Shown here piece by piece: positions 36,534-45,141 of a stretch of DNA of 64,000 bases. Below the pieces are notes generated by a model. That model saw nothing but the letters and a program-made list of their open reading frames with translations. It was not told the origin of the DNA and searched no databases. Each line of letters starts with the position of its first letter. The stretch's first letter is position 1. Both the position numbers and the translations under genes were made by a program. Source of the stretch: Cellvibrionales bacterium (GTDB lineage Bacteria > Pseudomonadota > Gammaproteobacteria > Pseudomonadales > JAHEIH01). Location: positions 124,001 to 188,000 of the forward strand of contig JAHEIH010000005.1 of assembly GCA_024639455.1 (NCBI GenBank), given 5' to 3'.

Positions 36534-37019
36534 ATGACTATTTCTGAAAACAGTGTTGTAGCGTTTCACTACACACTGACCGACGACGACGGCAACACCA
36601 TCGACAGCTCAGCGGGTGGCGAGCCCCTGCACTACCTGCACGGCGCCGGTAACATCATCCCAGGTCTGGAAAAAGAACTGGTTGGCAAAAAAGTAGGTGA
36701 CAACTTACAAGCGAAGGTGTCTCCTGCTGAAGGCTACGGTGAAATGATCCCCGAGATGATCCAGCAAGTACCCAAGGCCGCCTTCCAAGGCGCCCCTGAA
36801 CTTGAGGTAGGCATGCAATTTGAAGCGGCAACCCAAGATGGCGGTCGCGTACCTGTGACCATTACCGCGATCGAAGACGATACCGTCACCGTTGACGGTA
36901 ACCACCCTCTGGCAGGTAAAAACCTTAACTTCGACGTCACCATTGAATCCGTTCGTGAGGCGTCTGAAGAAGAGCTACAACACGGCCACGTGCACGGCCC
37001 CGGTGGTCACCACCACTAA
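36534..37019 (+). CDS. slyD: SlyD-type FKBP peptidyl-prolyl isomerase
   Basis: This 161-residue cytosolic prolyl isomerase/chaperone has the FKBP core VVAFHYTLTDDDGNTIDSS and LHYLHGAGNIIPGLEKEL. An insert-in-flap domain and the NHPLAGKNLNFDVTI segment follow. The tail HGHVHGPGGHHH is His-rich but shorter than the E. coli SlyD metal-binding tail. The ATG at 36534 follows GAGG at 7 nt; an in-frame ATG at 36465 is rejected. The dedicated terminator at 37035-37058 makes it a separate unit. Confidence 0.92.
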   Translation: MTISENSVVAFHYTLTDDDGNTIDSSAGGEPLHYLHGAGNIIPGLEKELVGKKVGDNLQAKVSPAEGYGEMIPEMIQQVPKAAFQGAPELEVGMQFEAATQDGGRVPVTITAIEDDTVTVDGNHPLAGKNLNFDVTIESVREASEEELQHGHVHGPGGHHH

Positions 37020-37034
37020 GCCAGCACAGCAAAA

Positions 37035-37058
37035 ATCACCGCCCTGCGGTGATTTTTT
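37035..37058 (+). terminator. Intrinsic terminator of slyD
   Basis: An 8-bp stem ATCACCGC/GCGGTGAT with a CCT loop is followed by a T run. It ends slyD 15 nt after its stop codon. Confidence 0.85.
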
Positions 37059-37086
37059 TGCGTCTCAAACATACCAAAGGTGCACT

Positions 37087-38940
37087 ATGCGTCCAGTCAA
37101 AAAATATGCTTTGGCAATGATTTGTTTGTGCTTAATGTCTGCCTGCAGCCAACCTGAAGAACCTGCGACCATGAATGAAGCGACCTATCAAAAGCCCATC
37201 GTGTATCAAATGTTTACTCGGCTGTTCGGCAATAAAATAAGTACCAACAAACCATGGGGTACGATCGAAGAAAACGGCGTTGGCAAATTTAACGACATCA
37301 ACGACGCGGCGCTTGAAAGCCTGGCGAATCTTGGCATAACCCACATTTGGTACACCGGCATCCTGCATCATGCCACGGTCACCGATTACACGGCCTTTGG
37401 TATTAGTCAGGATGACCCTGATGTGGTGAAAGGACGAGCGGGCTCGCCCTATGCGGTAAAGGATTATTACCAAGTGGCCCCCGATCTCGCCGTGGATGTA
37501 GACAACCGCATGAAAGAATTTGAAGCATTGATCGAACGGACGCATCACCATGGCATGAAGGTTATCATCGACATTGTGCCCAACCACGTCGCACGCCATT
37601 ACTACTCTCTGGGAAAACCCGAGGGTGTCAGCGACTTTGGCGCCAACGACGATAGCAGTGTGGAGTATGCCCGCGACAATAACTTTTACTATGTGCCAGG
37701 CCAGGCCTTTGACGTTCCTGAAAAGCCCTACCGTGACCTTGGGGAAGAAGAACACCCGCTGCTTGATGGAACATTTAGCGAGCAGCCCGCCAAATGGACG
37801 GGCAACGGGGCACGAGCCGCTAAACCCGGGGTGTGGGACTGGTATGAAACGGTGCGTATCAACTATGGCGTAAAACCCGACGGCAGCTATGACTTTCCCA
37901 ACCTGCCCGCGGAATACGCCAACAAGAGCATTGCCGAGCACGCCGTCTTTTGGGCGGGCGTCGACGTGCCTGATTCGTGGCGCAAATATCGTGACATCGC
38001 CCTATTTTGGCTCGACAAAGGCGTTGATGGCTTTCGCTTCGACGTGGCTGAACTCGTGCCTGTCGAAGTATGGAGCTATTTAAATAGCGCTATCAAGCAG
38101 CGCAACCCTGACGCCTTTTTACTGGCCGAAATCTATACCCCAAATATCTATAGAGACTACCTTAACCTCGGCAAGATGGATTACCTTTACGACAAGGTCG
38201 GTCAGTACGATGCGCTCTTCGCCATCATGCAAGGCCGCGGTCACACCAAACAGCTGTTTGACATCAACCAAGACCTTGCCGATATCCAGGGGCAACTACT
38301 CCGTTTCTTAGAGAATCACGACGAAAGACGCCTCGCCAGTGACGGCTTCGCCAGCGATGCGCAAATGGGCAAGCCAGCCATGATCACCGCAGCCACTTTG
38401 CATAGTGGGCCAGTGATGCTGTACTTCGGCCAAGAGCTTGGTGAGCGCGCTGAGGGCAATGCTGGCTTTGGCGGGTTAGAGGAAGGCACTTGGTTCGACA
38501 CGACCATTTTCGATTACTGGGGCGTGCCTTCTATCCAAGCGTGGATGAACAATGGCGCCTTCGATGGCGGCCGCTTGGACGCAGAGCAAGCAGGCCTGCG
38601 TCACTGGTACAGCAAGCTGTTCAATACTGTGCAACAGGCCGCCGCCCCCTTTGGTACAGTGACCCAGCTATTGGCTACTGAAAGCCGACTCGCCTATCTG
38701 CTGGATCACAGCGCACAACGCTGGATCGTCATAAGCAACTTTGATCGCCACCAAGCCTGGGCAAGTCAGTTAGCCATTTCCAAAGAGACAATTGAGGCGC
38801 TAGGCCTCGCCGAAGGGCGTCACAGCCTACAAGGACAATTGTCGGGCAGCATGGCCACCTTGCAAATCAACAACGGGCAGGGGCGCCTCAATGTAAGTAT
38901 TCCATCCATGGATGGCGAGATTTTTGAATTCGTTCACTAA
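37087..38940 (+). CDS. GH13 alpha-amylase-family lipoprotein
   Basis: This 617-residue glycoside hydrolase of family 13 begins MRPVKKYALAMICLCLMSACSQ. The lipobox LMSAC suggests an anchored lipoprotein. The barrel motifs are VIIDIVPNH, GFRFDVAEL (nucleophile Asp319), LLAEIY (acid/base Glu348) and ENHDERR (Asp412). LGITHIWYTGILHHAT near the N-terminus replaces the commoner WxxP form. The amylolytic subfamily is not assigned. The start at 37087 was chosen for the signal peptide; a longer frame begins inside slyD. It has a partial terminator after it and no gene for uptake nearby. Confidence 0.9.
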   Translation: MRPVKKYALAMICLCLMSACSQPEEPATMNEATYQKPIVYQMFTRLFGNKISTNKPWGTIEENGVGKFNDINDAALESLANLGITHIWYTGILHHATVTDYTAFGISQDDPDVVKGRAGSPYAVKDYYQVAPDLAVDVDNRMKEFEALIERTHHHGMKVIIDIVPNHVARHYYSLGKPEGVSDFGANDDSSVEYARDNNFYYVPGQAFDVPEKPYRDLGEEEHPLLDGTFSEQPAKWTGNGARAAKPGVWDWYETVRINYGVKPDGSYDFPNLPAEYANKSIAEHAVFWAGVDVPDSWRKYRDIALFWLDKGVDGFRFDVAELVPVEVWSYLNSAIKQRNPDAFLLAEIYTPNIYRDYLNLGKMDYLYDKVGQYDALFAIMQGRGHTKQLFDINQDLADIQGQLLRFLENHDERRLASDGFASDAQMGKPAMITAATLHSGPVMLYFGQELGERAEGNAGFGGLEEGTWFDTTIFDYWGVPSIQAWMNNGAFDGGRLDAEQAGLRHWYSKLFNTVQQAAAPFGTVTQLLATESRLAYLLDHSAQRWIVISNFDRHQAWASQLAISKETIEALGLAEGRHSLQGQLSGSMATLQINNGQGRLNVSIPSMDGEIFEFVH

Positions 38941-38948
38941 ACGAAAAA

Positions 38949-38966
38949 GGCCAGCAAGTGCTGGCC
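38949..38966 (+). terminator. Hairpin after the GH13 gene
   Basis: A 7-bp stem GGCCAGC/GCTGGCC with an AAGT loop lies 8 nt after the stop, followed by a weakly U-rich stretch. It may serve both the GH13 gene and the opposing DUF3718 pseudogene. Confidence 0.55.
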
Positions 38967-39009
38967 TGTATTGTCCCGAGGACGGTAGAGCTATGTCGCG
39001 AAAGTGTAC

Positions 39010-39349
39010 TTAGCGAGAAGCCACTTCTTCCATGGTGACGCGAGTACCCACAGCACCACGCGTTTGCAAATAAGCCACTGAATTCTGCGCATCCATTTCA
39101 TGGGCAAATCGATCAGCGCCAGATCGTTGCAGCTGTAGTAGTTGTGAATGGTGCTATATGGAATTGGGCTATAATAAGCCGCTCTTTTTAATGAACTTTT
39201 CAGTGCTTTGGCGTCATCACCAACGATCGACATACACACTTTCTTAGCACTTTGGTCGCCTTTATAAACGACGTTTGGGCTGTATTAACATGTGTAGTAG
39301 CAAGAGTTAAGGCGGCAACGGCTGCGATCATTCTCAATTTTGTAAACAT
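39010..39349 (-). pseudogene. DUF3718-like gene, frameshifted copy 1
   Basis: This is a remnant of a small exported protein similar to the intact copy at 39605-39949. It has an N-terminal signal segment in one frame (MFTKLRMIAAVAALTLATT), then YKGDQSAKKVCMSIVGDD, SLKRAAYYSPIPYSTIHNYYSCND and ALIDF in a second frame. The C-terminus AHEMDAQNSVAYL to MEEVASR is in a third. Two single-base losses explain this, one near the A run at CAAACGTCG and one at GATTTGCCC. Function unknown. Confidence 0.75.
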
Positions 39350-39556
39350 AACGAAATTCCTTCTAGGACAATGTTATTTTTTAAACGTCTCAATAACGTT
39401 TCCTTGTGCCACCTGTGAAACCGTCACAATGACAAGCGCTGTAACTTGGTAATCATCATGTCAGGATCTAAAAATTACGCATGATGGAAAAATGATGTTT
39501 TATAAAATCTTCCGCTTTTGTAATCTTATTATTAATCAACAACTTAAAAAATAATA

Positions 39557-39575
39557 GGGCCAGCATTGCTGACCC
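39557..39575 (-). terminator. Intrinsic terminator of the intact DUF3718-like gene
   Basis: On the minus strand a GGGTCAGC/GCTGGCCC stem (one mismatch-type pair) is followed by TATTATTTTTT. The stem core resembles the terminator at 38949-38966, consistent with a duplicated unit. Confidence 0.65.
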
Positions 39576-39604
39576 TCATCATGTATTCATCATGATCAAC
39601 ACGT

Positions 39605-39949
39605 TTATCTTGATGCCAGCTCCTGCATCTCAACATGCGAGCCAACTTCTCCTTTGCGTTTTAGGTAGGTTTTGATCTCTTCAGCTTCCATCGAGTAAGC
39701 GAAGTCGATCAATTTCATGTCGTTGCACGAATAGTAGTTGTGGATCTTGTTGTAAGGAATGGGGCTAAACGCTGCGGCACGCTTGAGGGAAAACTTCAAC
39801 GTCATAGCGTCATCGTCAACAATAGACATACACACTTTTTTAGCGGGTTGCTGGCCTTTGTAATCAACCTCAATGCTCCCTGCTGTTGCTTGCATAGCGG
39901 TAAGCGAAAGGGTCGCTGCAGTTGTAAAAATACCTAATGATTTGATCAT
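39605..39949 (-). CDS. DUF3718-like small exported protein
   Basis: This 114-residue protein has a signal peptide (MIKSLGIFTTAATLSLTAMQATAG) and a mature part with two cysteines in the pattern KKVCMSIVDDD...YYSCNDMKLIDFAYSM. This fits DUF3718-family proteins known from Vibrio- and Shewanella-type genomes. It is probably periplasmic, with Cys pairing. Function unknown. It is the only intact copy of three in tandem, all in the same direction. The family call rests on the Cys-x(n)-CN...L..FA pattern only. Confidence 0.65.
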   Translation of the reverse strand: MIKSLGIFTTAATLSLTAMQATAGSIEVDYKGQQPAKKVCMSIVDDDAMTLKFSLKRAAAFSPIPYNKIHNYYSCNDMKLIDFAYSMEAEEIKTYLKRKGEVGSHVEMQELASR

Positions 39950-40394
39950 AACAATATCCTTTTAAGAGAAAATTAAAAATCAACCTAAGCCACTGCGTGC
40001 CTCCACATCACGCAAAGTGAAGTAACCAATACCCGAGGATCACCCGGGCGACATGTAAAGGTATACGACAAATAAATAGATTGATCTTAATAATATTTTG
40101 ATCAAATAATTCGAAAAAATAACACATAAGAAAAAGAGCGTAAAAAATTAAAAAACAAAAAACTTTAAAACTAACAAAGCATTGATTTAAAAGCACTTTA
40201 ATCGAAACATAAATAACAAAAATCTCATCGATTAGAACAAAAAGAAATATAGTAACTAATTATTGTCACACGCCGTTTACGAAAATACTAATAGGCAATT
40301 ACAAACCAAAAACAATTAAAAAAACCTTGAAACAGAAAATAAAAAAACCAGTAAAACCGGCTTTAAAAATACCACCTCAATGACCAATAATGAC
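39950..40394. other. 445-bp AT-rich stretch without a credible gene
   Basis: This stretch is strongly AT-rich with many A and T runs. A 62-codon frame near 40008-40196 has no ribosome binding site and a low-complexity product. The only site I can support is the terminator at 40348-40367. The promoter of the intact DUF3718-like gene probably lies in the first 100 bp, but no clear -35/-10 pair stands out. Confidence 0.5.
40348..40360 (-). terminator. Terminator of DUF3718-like copy 3
   Basis: On the minus strand a CCGGT-TTT-ACTGG stem (one G-U) is followed directly by a T7 run (40341-40347), 35 nt after the ancestral stop codon. Confidence 0.6.
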
Positions 40395-40739
40395 TTATCG
40401 CGACGCCAATTCTTCCATGGTGATGCGTGTTTTGACTGCTCCACGGGCTTCAAATACGTGATGGTATGAATCGCTTCGACCTGATAGGCAAAATCAATCA
40501 GTGCCATGTCATTGCAGGCGTATTCGGTATGGATAGTACGATAGGGTATCGCATTAAACTGAGCAGCTCGGATCAAATGAATCCGCAATTGCTTGGGTTT
40601 GTCGCGAACAATGGCGCGGCATATCTTTTTCGCGCTTCGATCCACCTTGATAGGTGTGGGACTTTTGCAAAGAGGCCGCTAGGGTAGCTAGGATAAGGCT
40701 GGCAAGTGCAGCAAACAACACGGCAGGCTTCATAAACAT
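40395..40739 (-). pseudogene. DUF3718-like gene, frameshifted copy 3
   Basis: The signal segment (MFMKPAVLFAALASLILATLAAS) and SHTYQG are in the first frame. Then DRSAKKICRAIVRD, AIPYRTIHTEYACNDMALIDFAYQVEA are in a second frame, and ARGAVKTRITMEELASR in a third. An extra G at GGTGGATCG and a lost base near TTGAAGCCC would restore one 114-115-codon gene. A good ribosome binding site (GGAGA) remains before the ATG at 40739. The positions of the lesions mirror those in copy 1. Confidence 0.72.
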
Positions 40740-40888
40740 CACATCTCTCCTTTTGACGTTGAATGTTTAACGCTTGCCCCTATAGGATAGAGCCCGCACA
40801 CAGATGCCGGAGTAATCTGCTACAAATTGCTTCGAAGTTCATGATTCTTAGATGATGATTTTAAAATATTTTGCAAATTCCTGGCATG

Positions 40889-41172
40889 CTAGGGATTTTC
40901 GTAAGGTGTTAGCAAGCGCAGCAGCGCGTGGCTTTCTATCGGTTTCAGCAGGATATCAGTCCCCCCTTTTGCATAAGCCTTGATGCGCATCGCCTTGTTG
41001 TCATCACTCACGCAGGCAATTGAGCGGTAAAAAAAGCCTTACGCATCGCTTCATGGTTAGCGGCACTCTGCTGCTGTGCTGCAAAAATAGAAGCACCCAG
41101 ACCAGCCACTAACACAAAGACACGTGGCCAACGGCGGCGCCTTGTGAGTTGAGAGTTTTCAGCGTCGTTCAT
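40889..41172 (-). pseudogene. Membrane segment plus receiver-domain remnant
   Basis: An ATG at 41172 opens a 54-codon frame (MNDAENSQLTRRRRWPRVFV, then a hydrophobic stretch VLVAGLGASIFAA), stopping at 41008. In the next frame the sequence goes on as IACVSDDNKAMRIKAYAKGG, then TDILLKPIESHALLRLL and a stop at 40889. That is the last third of a response-regulator receiver domain with its conserved Lys-Pro. A T7 run sits at the frame change. The first two thirds of the receiver domain are missing, so this looks like an internal deletion of a hybrid sensor kinase plus a slip. Confidence 0.55.
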
Positions 41173-41231
41173 TTTTAAATTTTTCTAAAAAAGACGACGC
41201 TATCATAACCTGTTCGATAGTCGATGTGCGA

Positions 41232-41627
41232 TTAATCGTCCATATCTAAATCGAAGCCGCCACCAAAATCATCATCACCACCACTGTCGTCGATATCATC
41301 ATCGAGATTGCGGCTGCGCGACACTGGCGCACTAGCTGGCGCTGATCGCGACGGGATCGTATGGGTTCGAATGAACTCCTTTTTTATCCCTTCCCAATGA
41401 TTGGCAATGCCCTCTTGAAGCTCTGCCAACTCTTGCTCGGTTAAATCGCGCAGACGTGGTGAGACCAAATCGTGCACATACTGTACGACTTGACCACGAT
41501 CGTGATTATAGAGGTAAAGCTTACCCTTGGGCGGCTCTGGCAGCTCAGGGTCAAAAAGTACGATGTTACTGAAGTTCGGAGTATCCAGTTTACCGTACCA
41601 AAGTGTTTTGCGGTTGGTGTTCAGCAT
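41232..41627 (-). CDS. Small acidic-tailed protein, unknown function
   Basis: This 131-residue cytosolic protein is not recognised. The N-terminal half (MLNTNRKTLWYGKLDTPNF) is rich in aromatic residues and beta-like, followed by LYLYNHDRGQVVQYVHDLV and a helical EQELAELQEGI. The last 35 residues are Ser/Arg then strongly acidic with Gly (DDDIDDSGGDDDFGGGF, ending DLDMDD). The ATG at 41627 was chosen because AGG lies 9 nt upstream. A longer frame from 41699 adds a non-conserved-looking segment. A good promoter lies at 41761-41789. Confidence 0.7.
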   Translation of the reverse strand: MLNTNRKTLWYGKLDTPNFSNIVLFDPELPEPPKGKLYLYNHDRGQVVQYVHDLVSPRLRDLTEQELAELQEGIANHWEGIKKEFIRTHTIPSRSAPASAPVSRSRNLDDDIDDSGGDDDFGGGFDLDMDD

Positions 41628-41760
41628 AAATATCAGCCTCGCATCAATAGAATCAATACTGTCGAATCGTCTCCGCCGATTCGGTCGACCATGGCACAAA
41701 TTGTGTGCCAGATACCGTGGAGGCTTCTGTGTTTAGAACCGCATAACGCTCCACAAAAGC

Positions 41761-41789
41761 CTTATAATAGGAAAGTTTTTTTTTGGCAA
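41761..41789 (-). promoter_or_regulatory. Sigma-70 promoter of the acidic-tailed protein
   Basis: On the minus strand, TTGCCA (41784-41789) and TATAAG (41761-41766) are separated by 17 nt. The leader of about 125 nt contains an imperfect palindrome, GGCACA-N5-TGTGCC, at 41694-41710. Confidence 0.55.
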
Positions 41790-41813
41790 GCAATAATTGC
41801 ATGTCATATAAAA

Positions 41814-42269
41814 TTAGTAGATACCCATCGCCAATGCGGCGGCAAATGCCTCGCCCATGGCGCGACATTCGCTGCCGTGCTGTGCGCTCAGCTCACCTTG
41901 AAAAACCGTGGCAGGTTGACACTGCCGCATGCCCATGGCGCCTAAAAAGTTCTCAAGATAACGCAATGCCCCCGCGCCACCATTACCCGTGGACATCACC
42001 ACGGCGTAGGGCTTCCCCGCTAAGGATTGTTTAGCGCCATAAAACTGGCGGGCTAGGCAATCCAGCATCATGCCATTGGGAAGACCAAAGTTTTCCGCCC
42101 CCAGCCACACAACAGCATCGGCACGCTGCAGGTGCGCTAACTCAACATCAACACTGCGCAGTAATTTTACCCTCACCTCGCCGCCACGCCGTGCACCAAG
42201 ATAGAGCTGCTCCGCCAGATGCTCGTTTCGCCCCGACTGACTGTGGTAGATCAGTACCAACTGTTTCAT
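41814..42269 (-). CDS. Flavodoxin-fold FMN-dependent protein
   Basis: This 151-residue protein starts KQLVLIYHSQSGRNEHLAEQL, a phosphate-binding loop of the flavodoxin/NADPH-dependent FMN reductase fold. WLGAENFGLPNGMMLDCLARQFYG and VVMSTGNGGAGALRYLENFL follow, the latter contacting the flavin. It is likely a small oxidoreductase; the substrate is unknown. It overlaps the upstream quinone oxidoreductase gene by 4 nt, so a redox pair is coupled. Confidence 0.82.
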   Translation of the reverse strand: MKQLVLIYHSQSGRNEHLAEQLYLGARRGGEVRVKLLRSVDVELAHLQRADAVVWLGAENFGLPNGMMLDCLARQFYGAKQSLAGKPYAVVMSTGNGGAGALRYLENFLGAMGMRQCQPATVFQGELSAQHGSECRAMGEAFAAALAMGIY

Positions 42270-43255
42270 GGGGTGACTTCTAACACGGCCTTGCCCAACA
42301 AGGTATTACTTTCCATCGCCGCGTGGGCTTCTGAAACACGCTGCCAAGGCAGGCACAGTGCCACGGTAGGCACAATACGCTTGGCTTCTATAAGCGGCCA
42401 AATTTGCTGTTGCAGTTGCTGGGCGATCTTAGCCTTGTGCGCTGTCGTGCGTGGTCGCAACGTTGACCCCCCTAGGGTCAAACGCTTAAGCAATACCGGC
42501 ATCAGGTTGACGTCAACCTGAGAACCTCGTAGGAAGGCAATATTGACAATACGGCCCTCGACAGCAGCACATGCAATATTACGCGACACATAATCACCGC
42601 CAACCATATCCAAAATAACGTCAGCACCACGCTTGTCGGTGAGTGACTTAGTCACCTCAACAAAATCATCGCGTTGGTAATTAATCGCCTCACTTGCCCC
42701 TAAGTCACGGCAATACTGGCATTTTTCGTCACTCGAGGCGGTAGTGATCACGCGACACCCCATCGCCGAGGCCATTTGTATGGCCGCACTGCCGATACCA
42801 CTTGCACCGGCATGGACTAAAAAAGTCTCCCCGGGTTGTAGATGTGCATCCATAAAGACATTGGTCCAGACGGTAAACATGACTTCAGGCAAACTTGCCG
42901 CCTCGGCCATGCTCAATCCCGCAGGAATTGGGAGGCACTGTCCGGCGGGCACCGCGCAATACTCAGCGTAGGCACCGCCATTAGCGAGCGCGCACACCCT
43001 TTCGCCCACTTGCCATTGACTCACGCCCTCGCCCAGTGCCACGACCTCACCCGACAACTCCAAACCCAATATGGGTGACGCGTCAGCTGGAGGTGGGTAG
43101 AGGCCTAAACGCTGCATTACGTCGGGACGATTGATGCCAAAATGGCTCAGCTTTATCAGCACTTCGCCTGTGGCGGGTTCGGGGCGAGGCCCATCGACAA
43201 GGGCTAATGCCTTCGCATCGGTGGCGGGGTGGTGGATATATCGCATGCTAGACAT
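42266..43255 (-). CDS. NAD(P)H quinone oxidoreductase, MDR/PIG3 type
   Basis: This 329-residue medium-chain reductase without catalytic zinc has GINRPDVMQRLGLYPPP and SPILGLELSGEVVALG near the N-terminus. The nucleotide fold has VHAGASGIGSAAIQMASAMG and DMVGGDYVSRN. The motif set matches the TP53I3/PIG3-like quinone reductases. It is translationally coupled to the flavodoxin gene and divergent from the MFS transporter. An alternative start is the fourth codon (43246). Confidence 0.9.
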   Translation of the reverse strand: MSSMRYIHHPATDAKALALVDGPRPEPATGEVLIKLSHFGINRPDVMQRLGLYPPPADASPILGLELSGEVVALGEGVSQWQVGERVCALANGGAYAEYCAVPAGQCLPIPAGLSMAEAASLPEVMFTVWTNVFMDAHLQPGETFLVHAGASGIGSAAIQMASAMGCRVITTASSDEKCQYCRDLGASEAINYQRDDFVEVTKSLTDKRGADVILDMVGGDYVSRNIACAAVEGRIVNIAFLRGSQVDVNLMPVLLKRLTLGGSTLRPRTTAHKAKIAQQLQQQIWPLIEAKRIVPTVALCLPWQRVSEAHAAMESNTLLGKAVLEVTP

Positions 43256-43340
43256 GTCAGTTTTGCGCTCTCTCTATGAAGGTATTTCCGTTATACTAGC
43301 TAACTATTTATCACCACACTAGCCGCGCCCAAGGATTGCT

Positions 43341-44540
43341 ATGAGTTCAACAAACAGCGCCGACAATCATCTGTCGGGAAAACAACTGATGTTGTTAGCG
43401 CTGTGTATGTACTGCATCAATATGGGCCAAACATTAGTGTTCGCCATTCTTCCGGCGCTGGGTCGCGAAGTGGGGCTACGCGAAGTACAGATCACCTTTC
43501 TAATATCTACCTCAGCCCTGATTTATTCCTTCATGAGCGTGCACTGGGGACGCTTGAGCGACCGTTTTGGACGACGCCCACTGATCATCCTTGGGTTGGC
43601 AGGTTACAGCGTTGGCAACGCCTTGTTCGCCGGCAGTTTCTATCTAGGACTCACCGCGGTACTGACCGGCACTACCTTTTACGTGGTGGCTTATATGACA
43701 CGCCTGATGCAGTCCAGTGTCATGTCGGCAACCAACCCTGCGGTCACCGCCTATATCGCTGACAACGCTGCCCCTGCGGAGCGACAACGCGCCTACGCCA
43801 AAATTGGTGCGGCGACCAACCTCGGCACCATTACTGGGCCGGCCGTGGCTGGTTTTTTAGCCAGTATCAGCTTATTGGCGCCCTTGCTATTCAGTTCAGT
43901 GTTAACCTTCTTCGCCATGCTAGGTATCGCGGTTATGCTTCCCGCCTCGCGCCAGTTAATCAACAGTAATACCCGCGCCAAATTGCGCTATAACGATGCG
44001 CGTTATCGCCATTTTATACTCGCGACACTGGGGGTTTTCTTGGCCTATTCGAGCGTGCAACAAACCCTGGCCTTTACCCTGCAGGACAGCCTTGGTCTGG
44101 ATGCTGTAGACACGGTGCAATACACCGGTATGATACTTATGCTCGGGGCGATAAGCTCGGTGTTCGCTCAAATGGTATTAATTCAAGGCTGGGACTTAAG
44201 CCCTCAGCAGTTTATTCGCCGAGGGGTCAGCCTTATGACCGCGGGATTATTGATCTACGCCACGGTACCCAACTTTTACGGGGTATTAATTGGTATGTGC
44301 ATTCACGGCTTGGGATTAGGCCTAACCATGCCCAACATTTTTTCTGGGGCATCAATGTCGGTAGAAGTCCACGACCAAGGCGCGATTTCTGGGCTGATTT
44401 CCTCTATTCCCGCCATGGGCTTTATCCTTGGTCCCGTGCTGGCAGGGTTACTCTACCAATGGACACCTGCAGCCCCGCCCTACTTCGCCTTTGCGGTGAT
44501 GAGTGTGACCGCCAGCTGGCTTTGGTGGGAACACCACTAA
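43341..44540 (+). CDS. MFS transporter
   Basis: This 399-residue inner-membrane protein has about 12 helices. The A-motif between TM2 and TM3 is GRLSDRFGRRPLIILG. NPAVTAYIADNAAPAERQRAYA follows TM4, and ATNLGTITGPAVAGFLA in TM5 is like the C-motif of drug exporters. An efflux function of the 12-TM DHA1/TetA type is likely, but the substrate cannot be read. A TATACT -10 at 43292-43297 lies in the divergent gap. The end overlaps the opposing transglycosylase gene by 4 nt. Confidence 0.87.
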   Translation: MSSTNSADNHLSGKQLMLLALCMYCINMGQTLVFAILPALGREVGLREVQITFLISTSALIYSFMSVHWGRLSDRFGRRPLIILGLAGYSVGNALFAGSFYLGLTAVLTGTTFYVVAYMTRLMQSSVMSATNPAVTAYIADNAAPAERQRAYAKIGAATNLGTITGPAVAGFLASISLLAPLLFSSVLTFFAMLGIAVMLPASRQLINSNTRAKLRYNDARYRHFILATLGVFLAYSSVQQTLAFTLQDSLGLDAVDTVQYTGMILMLGAISSVFAQMVLIQGWDLSPQQFIRRGVSLMTAGLLIYATVPNFYGVLIGMCIHGLGLGLTMPNIFSGASMSVEVHDQGAISGLISSIPAMGFILGPVLAGLLYQWTPAAPPYFAFAVMSVTASWLWWEHH

Positions 44541-45141
44541 AACCAGTCAAAGAAGCCTTTGCGTTCGAGCTGCTTTTCACAAGCATCTAATTGCTTACGA
44601 TAGGTTCGGGCTCGCTGCTGAACCTTCTGAGCCACTTTTTTCAGCCACGCCTTTTTGTTGTAGGTACGGCGGTTATAGCCACCGTGCCCCTCGTGATAGG
44701 CCAAGTAGGACGCGTAGGTATCGCCGCGATTTATGCCGCAGCGCTTATACGAGGTATTCGTGTACCATCCGACAAAATCCGCGGCGTCTTCAAAGTCATC
44801 GCGATCGGCACCGTAGGCACCAGTGGCCCGCTGATAGGTTTCCCAGGTCTCGGTTTTAGCTTGCGGATAGCCATAGGCGCTGGATAGCCTAGGCCCTGGA
44901 ATGATCCATAAAATTTTGCGTCGTGGTGGCTGGGCGTCGTGCACAAAGCGCGACTCTTGATGGATGATCGCCATAATATCTTGAACAGGCACATTCCATT
45001 TTTCCGCGGCATCCGCCGCATCGTCGTACCAGTCGTCCTTTTCTTCAAAAATATCGCAAATATCGTTAACGTTGCTCGGCGGTGCCGTGCTACAGGCCGG
45101 CAATAAAATCACTGCCGCAACAATAAGGAATAATCTAGACA

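Noticed and set aside
36892-37086. Upstream extension of the GH13 frame
   Set aside because: It overlaps slyD and its terminator. The lipoprotein signal peptide fixes the start at 37087.
40008-40196. 62-codon hydrophobic frame in the AT-rich spacer
   Set aside because: The base composition alone gives Phe/Leu/Ile-rich frames. There is no ribosome binding site and no resemblance to a family.
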